DNA from: Aporrectodea caliginosa
Lineage: Eukaryota > Annelida > Clitellata > Crassiclitellata > Lumbricidae
DNA length: 64,000 bases
Direction: 5' to 3'
Assembly (NCBI GenBank): GCA_020284085.1
Contig: JACEVL010000469.1
Span: 967,501-1,031,500 of the forward strand
The notes beneath the pieces are model-generated. The model was not told where the DNA came from and did not search any database. It worked only from the letters and a program-made list of their open reading frames with translations. Every line of letters starts with the position of its first letter. The stretch's first letter is position 1. The position numbers and the translations under genes were made by a program. Positions 10,396-22,714 of this stretch are shown in pieces.

Positions 10396-11599
10396 CAGGG
10401 TGGCCCAATATAAAATGTACCACCGGATAAAATGCAATTTCTCCGCAACCAATTGAGACTTTTATACCAAATTTTCACCAATTACAGAGGAATAAATTTT
10501 CAACAACCCACGAAAATTTCACTAAACAATTTTCATAGTTTCAAAAGTTACAGCTGTTTAAATTTGTAATTCCATTTTTTCAAATTTCCGAAGAAAAATG
10601 GACAGTCACTTGCAATTTTCAATGTCAAATAAAATCATCTTTCATTGCGAAATCAGAAATCTGTTGAGCAGTTTATCTCAAGGCATGTTCGAAGTGTCCA
10701 CCCCTAGCTTTCACACAAGCTCGAAGTCTTTTGTGAAGCTCAGTATGGCCTTGTTGATTGAGTCCTGCGGCAGCTGGTTCCATATTAGCTGCAAGACTTT
10801 TTCAGCTCGTCGATGTTCTTCGGCTTTGGATGAAATGTCTTGTAGCGTTCAAGCATAGCTCCCCAGACGTGATAATCAAGAGGGTTAAGGTCTGGAGAGT
10901 TTGGTGGCCATTCATCTTTGCCAATGAATTCACTGCAGTTGGTGGCAATAAAGCCTTGAGCCAACCTTGCCGTGTGAGCAGGCGCACCGTCCTGCTGGAA
11001 AATGAAACCAGACGGTAGAACAGACTTGCAGTCTTCAATGAGTCTGGGTAACAGAGTTTCAACGTAAAGTTGAGCGTTTACTTTAGCCTTGTCTGGGATG
11101 AAGTGCAGTCTTCCCTTATCGCCGTAACACACGCCAGCAGAACCATGATGTGCTTCGCAAACTTGGATCTCTCGACCACCAGGCGTCGTCCAGGCGACTT
11201 TTCGTGAAAATCGCGCTTTTTGCCGGCAGACCAAACGCACTTAATATATTTTAAAATATCTGCAATTATTAACAACTTGCTTCATAAACACTTTCTTTAC
11301 AACTTGTAATGAGGTCATATGACGGCATCATTATTTGGGTGTTACAAAACAATTTCTTTGTGAAAAAATCTTAAAGAAATAACTATTATTGGACCGCACA
11401 TCTGCGGAAATTCGAAAAAATGGAATTGAATATTTAAACAGCTGTAACTTTTGAAGCTATGCAAATTGTTAGGTGCAGTTTTCGTGAATTGTTACAAATT
11501 CATTCCTCTGTAAATGCTGAAATTTTGGTATAAAAATCTCAATTTTTTGCGGAGCAATTGCATTTTATCCGGTGGGACATTTTATATTGGGCCACCCTG
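10396..11599. mobile_element. Mariner/Tc1-type transposon, non-functional
   Basis: The ends are CAGGGTGGCCCAATATAAAA at 10396 and its inverted complement ending at 11599, with a TA duplication on each side (10394-10395, 11600-11601). The inverted repeats continue with good similarity for about 190 bp inward, longer than in classical mariners. The interior codes for a transposase remnant on the minus strand. It lies in intron 2 of gene B. Confidence 0.9.
10685..11240 (-). pseudogene. Mariner-family transposase remnant
   Basis: The open part (11240-10785) contains KAKVNAQLYVETLLPRLIED, then QQDGAPAHTA with a catalytic Asp, and PNSPDLNPLDYHVWGAMLE. The Asp of NPLD lies 37 residues after the Asp of QQDG, giving a DD37D-like spacing. 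The N-terminal helix-turn-helix and the first catalytic Asp block are absent, since only non-coding DNA lies between 11240 and the right inverted repeat. Near 10790 the frame shifts. The C-terminal IWNQLPQDSINKAILSFTK block continues in another frame to about 10690. The protein cannot be functional. Confidence 0.85.
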
Positions 11600-11695
11600 T
11601 ATATATATAATGATTAGCATTGAAAAACAATTTGACTTGTGTCATGGGGGCCCGTACAGTTCACTCTGCACAGGGCCCGCAATATAGGCCTACTA

Positions 11696-12475
11696 GGGCC
11701 GGTATCACGAAATAGAGTATCCGTCCTAAGACTATCCGGGGGGATGTATGAATTTATCCCCAGAGCTTCTCATTTAAAAATAGAAGGCGATTTGAAAACG
11801 ATCGCGCTGGATTGAGTAGGCGATCGATGCGCGATCGACCTCGGAACTTTGTGTGTAGCCTATAGCGTAGTTTATGTATCGTATTCGTATAGCTGCATAT
11901 TATGGTTGTCCAGGTAGAGTATTTAGGCCCTATTAACCGTCGATAAGCCTCCTCTGCTTGTCGATGCAATGTTGTATCGATCGATCTTAGCCTTAACTTT
12001 TACAAGTAATGTAAATTAGATTAATAAAATAATGGTCTGGATCCAGGTTCCTCTTGGAGTCTAACTCATGGAGCGCGATCGATTTACCGATCGACCAGGC
12101 CTTTGCTAGGCGATCGACCAAGGAGATCGATCGATCGATCGCCTCAAATGCGAAGCTCTGTTTATCCCCCCGGATGGAATAAACCAGTTTAGAGTATCCG
12201 GGGGATAAACCAATCTATCCCCCATCGTCATAGGCGTCACGAAAGCCAAGACGAAAATCCAGTCAAAATCACCAAAAACGAAGTAGGCCTAAATTAATTT
12301 CAGGTCGATGTACAAACTAAAGATACGCAACTTAAAATATTTTCTGTGTACAATAAATCCAAACTGTACGACTGAATACACTTAGAAACCGCCAAAATGC
12401 AAACTAAACCGAATACTTCATTTCGCTAAGGGGGATACTCATGTATGGGGGATACTCTATTTCATGACACCGGCA
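11696..12475. mobile_element. Foldback/MITE-like element with CGATCG iterons
   Basis: The left end GCCGGTATCACGAAATAGAG pairs with the right end, which reads GCCGGTGTCATGAAATAGAG on the other strand. Further in, TATCCGGGGGGAT / TATCCCCCCGGA segments and GAGCTTCTCATTT / GCGAAGCTCTG form a second inverted layer. Both arms contain repeated CGATCG words (11800-11850 and 12070-12150). No clear target duplication and no coding capacity were seen. Confidence 0.6.
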
Positions 12476-13080
12476 CTGACAGTGGGTAGACAAGTTGAAA
12501 CACATTAATCTTAAGTTTAGACCTATACCAGCATCACAGCTAAGGACTAATATAAATCGCATACCTCAGCAGTTATATCCGTAGATTCGTAACTACCAAC
12601 GAGAACGTCCTAAAGCCTAACAATGTCGGGGTGCGATGAATAACAGTCAAAGTGTCCGTCGATTGAGTAGCCTAGAATATTTTTAGTACGATGGATAAAC
12701 ATTACGCGCAATCGAAGCCGCAAAAATCATGTTTTTATTTTTTTCAGGAGCTGGATGGAGGTTAAACACTTCCAGAGCGTATTATATAATTACCGTAATA
12801 TGTGATGAGTGTGATGTAGGATGTTAGGAACAATATTCCAAAACTTTCACTATAGCGGGTAATGACTGATTCTCACTACTAAGTTCAGTTACACACTGGG
12901 TTAGTGTTAACAAATTTTATTTGCTTGCACTGCTGCATATGGGTTTGGACTGCCATAATATTTATGGCAGCTTAGAAAAAATGTGAAGAGGAAATTCCGT
13001 CAAGTCCCCTTCCCAAGTTTAAACGTTGGGAGGGAATTTCCACCCTCCCCTCCCTATGATTTACGGCCCTGAATCCCAGC

Positions 13081-13257
13081 TCAGTGGCGTAACGAAGGGT
13101 TTCAGCGCCCAGGGCAAGAGTTGATGACTGCGTTCCTTTTTAATTTTCTTGTTGACTTTTAATCGTTCTCGTCATAGACTCATAGTAGCCTACTGTGTAC
13201 CACTGAAAGCTAATTTTGCGCCCCTTGTTCTTCGCCCCTTCTTCGTTAAGTCACTGT
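13081..13257. mobile_element. Small MITE with CAGTGGCGTAACGAAG ends
   Basis: The left end CAGTGGCGTAACGAAGGG and right end (complement CAGTGACTTAACGAAGAAGG) are inverted repeats. The flanks TCCCAGCT and TCCCAACT look like an 8-bp target duplication with one change. The length is under 180 bp and there is no coding capacity. Confidence 0.7.
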
Positions 13258-14105
13258 CCCAACTTTCTTTTGCAGCCCCTAGTTTTACGTACCTAACAAG
13301 CGCTGCTTGGCGTGTCTGATTTGTGAATTTAAAAAAATGCCTCAATAAATTTTGATGTCAGTTATTCATTTATTTTCACTGCTGTGACACTTTTGTTATT
13401 TTGAAAATACTGGGGCCTACATAATGCTATGCAATGGCAACTATAAAAAACAGCCTTTTTTCTGAAAAGCGTCATTTGGCATCACCTTTTATTTATAGAA
13501 CGTCAAAGTAAGGATGACGTCAACTACGTCTGCGAATAGGCCTACATTATGATTAGACGATGATCATTCGGTTAAACCCTTATGGGGAAAAACAATTATG
13601 CCGAAGCTTAAGCTGATTTTTGGTAGCAGCATATCGGTTAAATTGTAAATATTTCGATTTTTTTTTAAATTTCTGTATAATACGCAAGAGAAAATCTGAT
13701 TTTATACGTTATTGCTCGAAATCTTCAGTGAAGGCGACGAGTAATTTGCGAAAAAATGCGAACCATGCTGTGTGGAGTATCCGGTCCTCGAATAGGCCTA
13801 AGCATTTGATGTCTGTTTCTCTCGCTCTTTCGGCTTCACTATTCGTTTGTACAGATGTATCCGTCGATGTACCTTTGTCGCTCTGCTCTGGCTTTCTCTG
13901 GCTACTTGTGTCTTTATTGTTTCATCTGTCTCAATTTCTGTCTTTGCATGACTCGTATGCACTTATTTATCCTTATCATGCTTGTTTTCGCCGCCTGCTG
14001 TTACAGTAGTGCAGCCTTAAACTAACAATTCAATTAGAATATTTTGAATTGCTCAAATAATGAAGTTTAATATTTTGTACTAAATTTGCATTTAAAAATT
14101 ACCAG

Positions 14106-15073
14106 GTGAACTTCGATATATATCGGATCCCGTTTTAGTACAGACGATCAAAACTAAAGCCGCAGAAGAGAAGAATAAATCGATCCGTGGCTTGACGATC
14201 TTAGACGATGAATTGTTTGTTGTGAGTGATGAGAGTTCAGAAGTTGAAGTTTACGATTCGATGAAATTCACTTTCAGTCGTCGATGGAATTTGATGGAAT
14301 TGATTCGTCCATTGGACATAGTCTCATGCAACATAAGTAAATGTCTCTACATCATTGATTACAAAGGCCAGTTTGTTCACTCGAGAGAAATCTCGAGACT
14401 TGATCCAAATGGAAAATTAATCAAGAGTTGGTCAACAGGAGAAGATTGGGGTCGTCTGTCTGTGACCGATGAATCGAATGTCGTTTTAACTGTTTTTGAA
14501 AAAAATAAATTAAACGAATATTCGCCAGATGGACAATTGCTCCGTAATATAAATCTGTCATCAGATGCAAGTGTTTGTCACCCATGGCATGCTACAAAAC
14601 TGACCAATGATCATTTTGTGGTCAGTCATGGCATTTATGCCGATGGTGTTGACGATGGTCATGAAGGTGATGATGATCATGATGACGATCACGTTGATCA
14701 TGGTGACGATGATGATGACGATGATCATGATGATCTGCAAAGAGTATGTATAGTGGATACAGATGGAAAACTTCAGAAGTCATTCGGTGGAGAACGTGGA
14801 TCGTCCATCGGACAAATGAATGAGCCAGTCCATTTGTTCGTCGACCGAAATGGATTCGTGATGGTCGCTGATCGAGGGAACAATCGAGTTTTGCTGTTGG
14901 ATTCAGATTTGGAATTTAAGAGAGAAATTCTATCAAAACAAAAACACGGATTACGATATCCTTCGAGGATTCTTCTGGATGAGTCGCATGGTCGACTTTT
15001 TGTGGCTGACAACGAATGGAACTATGAGAACGAGCTATACACAGATGGACGAATTTTAATTTTTGATTTTTAA
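14106..15073 (+). CDS. Gene B exon 3, NHL-type propeller with Asp/His-rich loop
   Basis: The acceptor is AATTACCAG|GTGAACTTCG, phase 1, matching exon A at 2128. The 322 codons end in TAA. Propeller units match those of A (VEVYDSMKFTFSRRW, SRLDPNGKLIKSW, KLNEYSPDGQLLRNINL, RVCIVDTDGKLQKSFGG, NGFVMVADRGNNRVLLL, GRLFVADNEWNY, GRILIFDF). An insert of about 34 residues, mainly Asp and His (14634-14736), sits at the same loop as in A. The roughly 4.9 kb intron before it is full of transposons, so an additional exon between 9188 and 14106 cannot be excluded, but the phases join directly. Confidence 0.88.
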
Positions 15074-15074
15074 C

Positions 15075-15179
15075 AGTAATTTAAATTATGATTACACAAA
15101 ATTCAGGAACTCATAAAATGTTTTACTTTATCATATATTTTCTATACTATTCATAATTGTTATTATTACGCTATTAGCC

Positions 15180-15215
<36 letters not shown>

Positions 15216-15217
15216 TA

Positions 15218-15287
<70 letters not shown>

Positions 15288-15565
15288 TACTATTATTATT
15301 ATTATTATTATTATCATCATCATCATCATCATCATCATAAAAATATTATTATTTTTATTATTGTTATATTATTGTTGCTACTATAATTAGGATTAATGAT
15401 TGTTTCAAGAACTGAACTATTTGCTCAAGTTAACTCAGAAATGTGACGACTATAACACAGAAATAGTGGCCTAACTCTATATAAGCGTTAGCTTTTGTAG
15501 AGCTCCTTTTGTACTTGACTGAGATTATGCTTGTTTTGATGTGATCAGTGGTACAATAAAGAAGG

Positions 15566-15634
<69 letters not shown>

Positions 15635-15776
15635 ATGAAGCTGATCTTGTAGCCTACTTTAGCGTAAAACTCAATGTGTCTGACAACGAATTCGACTTTG
15701 GGATGAATATATAGAGACGGACGATTTTTAATTATAAATTTTAAGCGAGTTATTAAGTGTTAGGCCTACATACAAT
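15075..15776 (+). repeat. 3' flank of gene B: ATT and TA microsatellites and exon relic
   Basis: The flank starts like the flank of gene A, then is interrupted by an (ATT)n/(ATC)n array at about 15180-15360 and a (TA)n tract at about 15571-15634. At 15672-15745 lies a decayed copy of the final propeller segment (GTGTCTGACAACGAATTCGA and later GGACGATTTTTAATT), matching the relic at 3280-3350 behind gene A. The microsatellite block is absent from the A flank. Confidence 0.65.
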
Positions 15777-16257
15777 TTAGATATTGAAGAAATATATTAT
15801 TTCATTGCAGATTTTCTATAATTCAAAATAAAGCTTCTCATATACTACAGGAGAGGCGATTGCTGATTTGCTTTAATCTGACTTTGGGTTTCGATTCATG
15901 TTGCACCATTGCCCATTGGGAATTGATAAGTAGGCCAATTCCAGTAGTTTAAATGTCCGGTTGTTAGACAGCTACTGTCATGGTTTTAATTCTCACAATA
16001 CTTTGAGTCAAATGTTGATAGAGGGGTGTGCAACATCAGCTGCTATGAAAACAATTACTATACATGTCAATAGCCGTGGACGGTGGAAAATTGGAAAACA
16101 TGCTCAAGAACATGACTGGGTCAAGATGTTTGCCGCACGAAGTCGGTTGAGACGCTATAAGTTTAGTTGTTGGATGGATGGCAGCTTTAGTGATGGAAAG
16201 CTTTATTTTGAATTATAGAAAATCTGCAATGAAATAATATATTTCTTCAATATCTAA
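15777..16257. repeat. Perfect 60-bp inverted repeat with 361-bp spacer
   Basis: The arm 15777-15836 (TTAGATATTGAAGAAATATA... AAAGCTT) and the arm 16198-16257 are exact inverted complements by base-by-base reading. The spacer resembles 3430-3800 behind gene A, where only part of the left arm is present and the right arm is missing. This may be a non-autonomous foldback element or a recent inverted duplication. Confidence 0.85.
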
Positions 16258-16579
16258 CGAACGTTTCTGAAACGTTGCATAGACGTTAATTGAAAGGCGT
16301 TACCCTACAAAAGTGTTTCTAACGTTCCTAAGACCTTTCAACAACATTTTCTTTTGGTCTCTATGCAGACGAATTGTTTGGACGTAGGCCTAGATCAACC
16401 ACGCTTGTACTAAAATAAACTATAGATGAACACGGCAGTACGTAGCCTATAAAGAAGATTCTGTAGCGATAAGACGATTTATTTAATATCCAGGTTACAA
16501 ACCTTTCTACAACGTTGCATAAAGGTGATATAAAAGCAAAATTTGCACACCTTTAATTGATCCCACCTTAGATTTATCT

Positions 16580-17035
16580 GCGCTATAGCCTACTATATAG
16601 GCCTAGGCCATAGTGTGGGACCCGGCCGTGGTCTGTTTTTTGTTGTGCTGCTCCTCCAGTCCTCTGCGCTATGGTTCCACATCCCATCCCTTTCTCCTGT
16701 TCCTCGGTTTTACTCTGCGTTATGGTTCTGTGCCTTGATTCCACCTCTCTCCCCTGCTCCTGTTCCTCGGTTTTACTCTTGTTCATCGGTTGTTGCGCTA
16801 TGGTTCTGCGCCTTAGTTCCACCTACTACCCCTGCTCCTGTTCCTTGGCTCTGCTCTGCGCTGAGGTTCCGCGCTACCGTTCTGCCCCTCCTCTGAGCTC
16901 GGATTCACTATAAAAGGGACGAGGCACAACAAGACGAGAGTTTACGCCAATCATCGTCGATATGACGGCGTCGTTAAATAAACGTATTACACAAGACGAG
17001 AGTTGTAGTAGAATCGACACAGCAGGTGAGCCAAA
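16580..17035 (+). promoter_or_regulatory. Imperfect ~100-bp tandem repeat followed by TATA-like core promoter
   Basis: At 16660-16880 the phrase CCTGCTCCTGTTCCTCGGTT and GGTTCTGCGCCTT recurs about three times. It is followed by CACTATAAAAGGGACGAGGC at about 16906-16925, a good TATA-box context, and an AATAAA at about 16976. A U3-TATA-polyA order would fit a solo LTR beginning TG at 16614, but I could not fix its 3' end, primer site or target duplication. No downstream gene was recognised. Confidence 0.35.
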
Positions 17036-17999
17036 TATATTCTCTTGCAGAAAGAACACAGAAGAAAACGGACGAAGCGCAACGGACGAAGAAAGGACAC
17101 GAGACGCACGAATCGAGGACTAGCCAACGGCGTTCGATTGAACGTATTAAGTTGTTTTTTTAACTGACAAACTTTTATTTTCCAGAACAACAATGCATAT
17201 AACAGTACCAATAATAGGCCTACATAGTACATTTCAGTGCACTGGCTAGGGAATAGGGGAGACCCAAAAGGGGCAGAAGCCCAACTTAATTAGGGACACC
17301 CCATTAACTAGATTCGATGATGGCTGATTAGTCAGTTGTTAAGTAGCTGATAACATTCAGCTTTCAGAAAGAGAAGATTAAAATGTAAGCTCCACAATGA
17401 AACAATTTCAAATAAGATATCGTCAATCTTTCAACCTTGATTTAAGTAGGCTAGTTAGCCTACTCCACAACTTCTTAAACTGGATAAGCGTAGGTGCATT
17501 CTATATAGGCCTACTTCTCGGTACAGTATGTATGTATGTATGTAAGTTAAGAGTACTGTACGCTTCCGACATGGCGTTGGTATTTCGTCTCGGTTTACGT
17601 CGAAAGTTGCGTGGAAGTTGCGAAGTAGGCCTACAACTTTCTTCTGTCGAAATTCAGTAGCGAACTTTTATCTGCGGAGGGTTTCACGTCAAACTGGATT
17701 TCTGCCTTGCGACAAAGTTAAATGTACGGGGTTACATTTTGCTGCCAGGTTATTGTTATACGAACTGTGCGGACTGTATAGCCTACTCAGGCTCGGAGCC
17801 GTTATTGTAAAGAAACGTTCTGTCACGGTACTTTTTAACTGACAAGGAATTTATTAATAATTCGTTGGAGTTGATGAATTTAATAAAGTTGTTCAAATCA
17901 CCAGATTCGTCACCGGAAATACCATCAGGAGCCTCACCTCGCTGACATAAGATTACCGACTCGAGAGGACGAGACTGGGGCAGTCATCCTGGTACCTGA

Positions 18000-18284
18000 G
18001 TTCGAACTAACAAAATACATACATACATACATAAACATACATACATACATACATACATACATACATACATTTGTTCTTTTTCTCTTATAGCCTAATGGTT
18101 ACAGAAATAAATGATTGATTGATTGAAATAAACATGCAATGTCATACATAAATACATATATACATATATACACACATATAGGCCTACATACATAAATGCA
18201 TACATACATGGATGCATACATACAATAATGTACACATACATGCATACATATAGGCCTACACATACATATATACATACATAATTA
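18000..18284. repeat. ACAT-type tetranucleotide repeat region
   Basis: (ACAT)n and related TACA runs stretch from 18009 to about 18280, interrupted near 18075-18130 by a short AATAAATGATTGATTGATTG segment that looks like a CR1-type tail. The array abuts the 5'-truncated LINE that follows. Confidence 0.75.
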
Positions 18285-19320
18285 GCCCCAGGGCTCGGTC
18301 CTTGGGCCCATCTATATATTATATTATTATCTACACATCAGGTGTTGCTCAACTTTTGAAGGCGCATGCGGTTTTAGGTCAGCTATATGCTGACGACGTG
18401 CAAGCGTACACTCACTGCCTACCATCCAACGCAATCTCTGCAGTTCGGGTCATGAGCGGGACTATGGATGCTCTAGAAGCGTGGATGTCGTCTAATCGAC
18501 TGCGCTTGAACCCGTCCAAGACTAAATTCATCTGGTTAGGCACTCGGAAACAGGTTGCTAAACTTGACTTTACTACCCTTACGTCTGAATTCCCTCATTA
18601 TGTCTTTTCAACCACGGTTCGTGACCTCGGCGTCCAGCTGGACCAAGAGCTCACTTTTACTCCACATCTTCATCGTCTTGCTCGGGACTGCTATTACCAG
18701 CTGCGCCAGCTTCGTACTGTTACCCGCTCGCTTATGTCTGCTGCCAAACTTACTCTAGTGCATTCCTTCATCACAGCTCGTCTTGACTATTGCTCATCGC
18801 TCTACTTTGGCCTCCCATTTAGCCGCATAGCATGCTTGGACCGAGTCTTGCGCTCTGCAGCGCGACTCATTGGGCAAATTCCAAAGTATGGACACGTCTC
18901 CAGCTACATGCTGGAGGTCCTCCACTGGCTCCCTGTCTGCCAGCGCATCGAGTACAGGGTAGCTGCCTTGGTTTTGCGCTGTCTCCAGGGCCTCGCCCCA
19001 ACTTACCTCCGTGAGCTCTGCTGTTTGATTTCGGTTGTCCCAGGGCGTCGCCTCCTACGCTCCGCAGAAAAAGGAGTTCTTTTGGTTCCTTTTGCTCGTA
19101 CTGCAACAAATTCCCAACAATGCATTACCGAGCTTTTTCTGTGGCAGGCCCAATGATCTGGAATGGTCTTCCTCTAGAGCTGCGTCTACACCCTGGGAGT
19201 CTGCCTGAAACTTTCCTTACTAAACTCAAAACTGTTCTTTTTGGGCGCGTTGCAGTCGGGAGCGCCTCTGAGTAGTTTCCTTGAAGGGGCGCTATATAAA
19301 TTCCCGAATGAATGAATGAA
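18285..19320 (+). pseudogene. L2-like LINE reverse transcriptase, 5'-truncated
   Basis: The sequence starts inside the RT domain at a PQGSVLGP-like block and contains YADD at about 18386-18397. A long open frame (18302-19156) holds MDALEAWMSSNRLRLNPSKT, VRDLGVQLDQELTF, ARLDYCSSLYFGLP and LEVLHWLPVCQRIEYR. Near 19145 the frame shifts and continues IWNGLPLELR... VAVGSASE-stop. It ends with GGGGCGCTATATAAATTCCC and a GAAT repeat tail at about 19300-19325. The combination of YADD, an RVAVGSASE-type end and a GGCGCTATATAAA stem defines an L2/CR1-like family repeated in this window. Confidence 0.85.
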
Positions 19321-19842
19321 TGAATACGTATACATAATTATCATACATGATGTTGCCGGTGGCGCTCTGCGTGTAAACACCGGGCGTGACTACCTACGTG
19401 CGAATTCATCTTTTGTAAGTCGCATCTGTTTAGATCTGTTGGGTAGTCACGTTTAGCGCCTTCGTGAGTTTCTTGTAGGGCGCTATATAAATGGCCATAT
19501 ACATACATACATAAATGCATGTCTGCGTTTCAAAGTTGGTCACGCTGTATATGCACGGACTTGCACTGTGAGCCCTGGCTGAAGATTGCATGTTGACCTC
19601 ATTGGTTCCAGAAGGTCTCAACGGTGTTCTGTCGCGACTACGATTTAGTGTGGACGGGGAATATACAGTTGTGGCCAATTCATTGGAAACTTCTACAAGA
19701 TAAGATTTTTCCTGTGGTAAAATTATCTTAACTGAGCAAATTGAGCTTGTACTTCATTATAAAACTAAAGTAAGATAGTTAGCATACAAAACAGTACCAC
19801 AAATTCATTATAGAACTAAAGTAAGATAGTTAGCAATAAGAG

Positions 19843-20712
<870 letters not shown>

Positions 20713-21290
20713 TCACGATCTGGTCTTTCGGGGCTTGGTCCGTGCAGGTTATCCATCCACAAAGGAGCCGGCGGGCCTCGTGAGAACAGACGGCAGGAGA
20801 CCGGATGGTCTCACCCTCATCCCTTGGCGCGCCGGGCGATGCCTCATCTGGGATGCGACCGTAACAGACACTTTGGCCGCTTCCTACCTGCCTGACACCT
20901 CCCAAACGGCCGGCGCGGCAGCCGAGAAGGCGTCGGACCGCAAACCAAACGAGGCTGAAACCCCCTAAATTAATCAAGCCAGACACAAATACAAGCCCCC
21001 CAACAACAAGTCCCAACTGCGCGGCAGCCGAGAAGGCGTCGGACCGCAAACTAGACAAATACAATCAACTGTCCTCCACGTATTTTTTGTCCCTTTGGCT
21101 TTCGAAACACTGGGTCCAATCAACAACGAAGGTTTGACCTTCCTTTCGGACCTGGGACAAAAGCTAGGCACCGTAACTGGAGATCCACGGGAAACATCTT
21201 TTTTGTTCCAACGTATCTCAATGACGATACAACGTTTTAATGCAGTGGCCTTTGGGGGCACTTTCGCCGGTCAAGAGATAGATGAGTAGG
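20713..21290 (+). pseudogene. LINE C-terminal fragment between AAT arrays
   Basis: The plus-strand frame at 20720-20968 reads VRAGYPSTKEPAGLVRTDGR, RPDGLTLIPWRAGR and DTLAASYLPDTSQTAGAAAEKAS. A second frame at 21095-21289 reads FETLGPINNEGLTFLSDLG and ETSFLFQRISMTIQRFNAVAF. Both are familiar from the C-terminus of a LINE polyprotein (ETLGP / FLFQR-S / RFN-V-A blocks). The segment GCGGCAGCCGAGAAGGCGTC is repeated at about 20916 and 21023, an internal duplication with a frame break. Confidence 0.7.
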
Positions 21291-21344
21291 GCCTTTCCAG
21301 ACAATTTTCTACAATAGATAATGTTGAAAAAATAAATTTAAAAA

Positions 21345-21362
21345 ATCATAATAATAATAATC

Positions 21363-21419
<57 letters not shown>

Positions 21420-21425
21420 GCAATC

Positions 21426-21485
<60 letters not shown>

Positions 21486-21491
21486 GTAATC

Positions 21492-21557
<66 letters not shown>

Positions 21558-21587
21558 GTAATAATAATAATAATAATAATAGTAATC

Positions 21588-21644
<57 letters not shown>

Positions 21645-21668
21645 GTAATCATAATAATAATAATAATA
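21345..21668. repeat. Second AAT array
   Basis: About 320 bp of (AAT)n with the same AGTAATCAT-type interruptions as the array at 19843-20712. The two arrays bracket the LINE fragment, which probably inserted into or expanded together with one microsatellite. Confidence 0.95.
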
Positions 21669-22714
21669 GGAGTGTTTCTAAAACTTATTTGGATTTTACA
21701 TTGTATAATTTTATAGCGCCATAGCACTAATAACAGTCAGCCATAGAACTAAAAACCGTCAAACATGGAAGTTTCCATTCAATTGGCCACTAGTGTAGAG
21801 GATCCAGAGAAAGGACATTCGAAGCATCTAACCCTAAAGTAGCCGGGTACACGTAGAACAAGCAATCGTCGCTTGCCTGTCTACATCTATGCGTCACTAT
21901 CGACTAACGGTCGAGGTCACTTCAGAGACCAGCGTCTCTCCTTGTTCGCAGAGACTGTACCCACAGATGACCTGTATGGTCCGTAGATCCCAGGTTCGAA
22001 GCATCGGGAAGCAGAGTTGCAGTCACGCAAAGACCACCTGCGAAGCAATAACTGTCAAACACGTGTACAAAATCCACAGCAGAGACGAAGAATAAATCCG
22101 ATGTCAATTTTCTGATCCATAACTTTGTGCTGTGAAGATAACCTTATCACTTGAAAATAAAAGTGCCGCAGGATAAACACAGCCTCTATTAAAATAGCCA
22201 CGGCAATTTATTGCAAACATTTGATTTGGACTCAAAACAGATCGGCGTACCATTGCGTACTACTATAAATATAAATCAATGTTAGGTATTTTCCGGCAGT
22301 GATGGACATAGGCATCTTTCTCCTCAGATAATCCAAGAGAATCGAAGTGAAATGACACACTAAATTCTAGCCTGTAGCTCTTATATTACTGAACATGATC
22401 ATTGCGAATAGCCGAATACCGGTACATTAATGTGTCTAACTGCAGAATTAAGAATGATGGAGAATGATCGCCAGTGCATCAAAGTTTAAGATATCCGTTG
22501 ACAACTTACGTAGACTAGGCTAGGCCTATGAACCCTGAGAGGGCGGCATCGGTTGTCGGTCCTGATCGATGTTGTTAGATAAGGGTCCATGCACTTAGAC
22601 ATAGCATCCTATTCAGTTATCAGAATACCTTAATGACATTAAACAAATAGCCTACTGTCAATTTTTTTACTGTAGTGTGAACCACGCATAAGATTGTCGT
22701 AGGCCTAGTCTTAA

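Noticed and set aside
13620..14009. 129-residue open frame before the propeller exon
   Set aside because: It has no similarity or splice support, and the frame stops before the acceptor at 14105. It is intronic.
16614..17028. Solo LTR
   Set aside because: TATA box and AATAAA are in a suitable order, but no CA end, primer-binding site or target duplication could be fixed.
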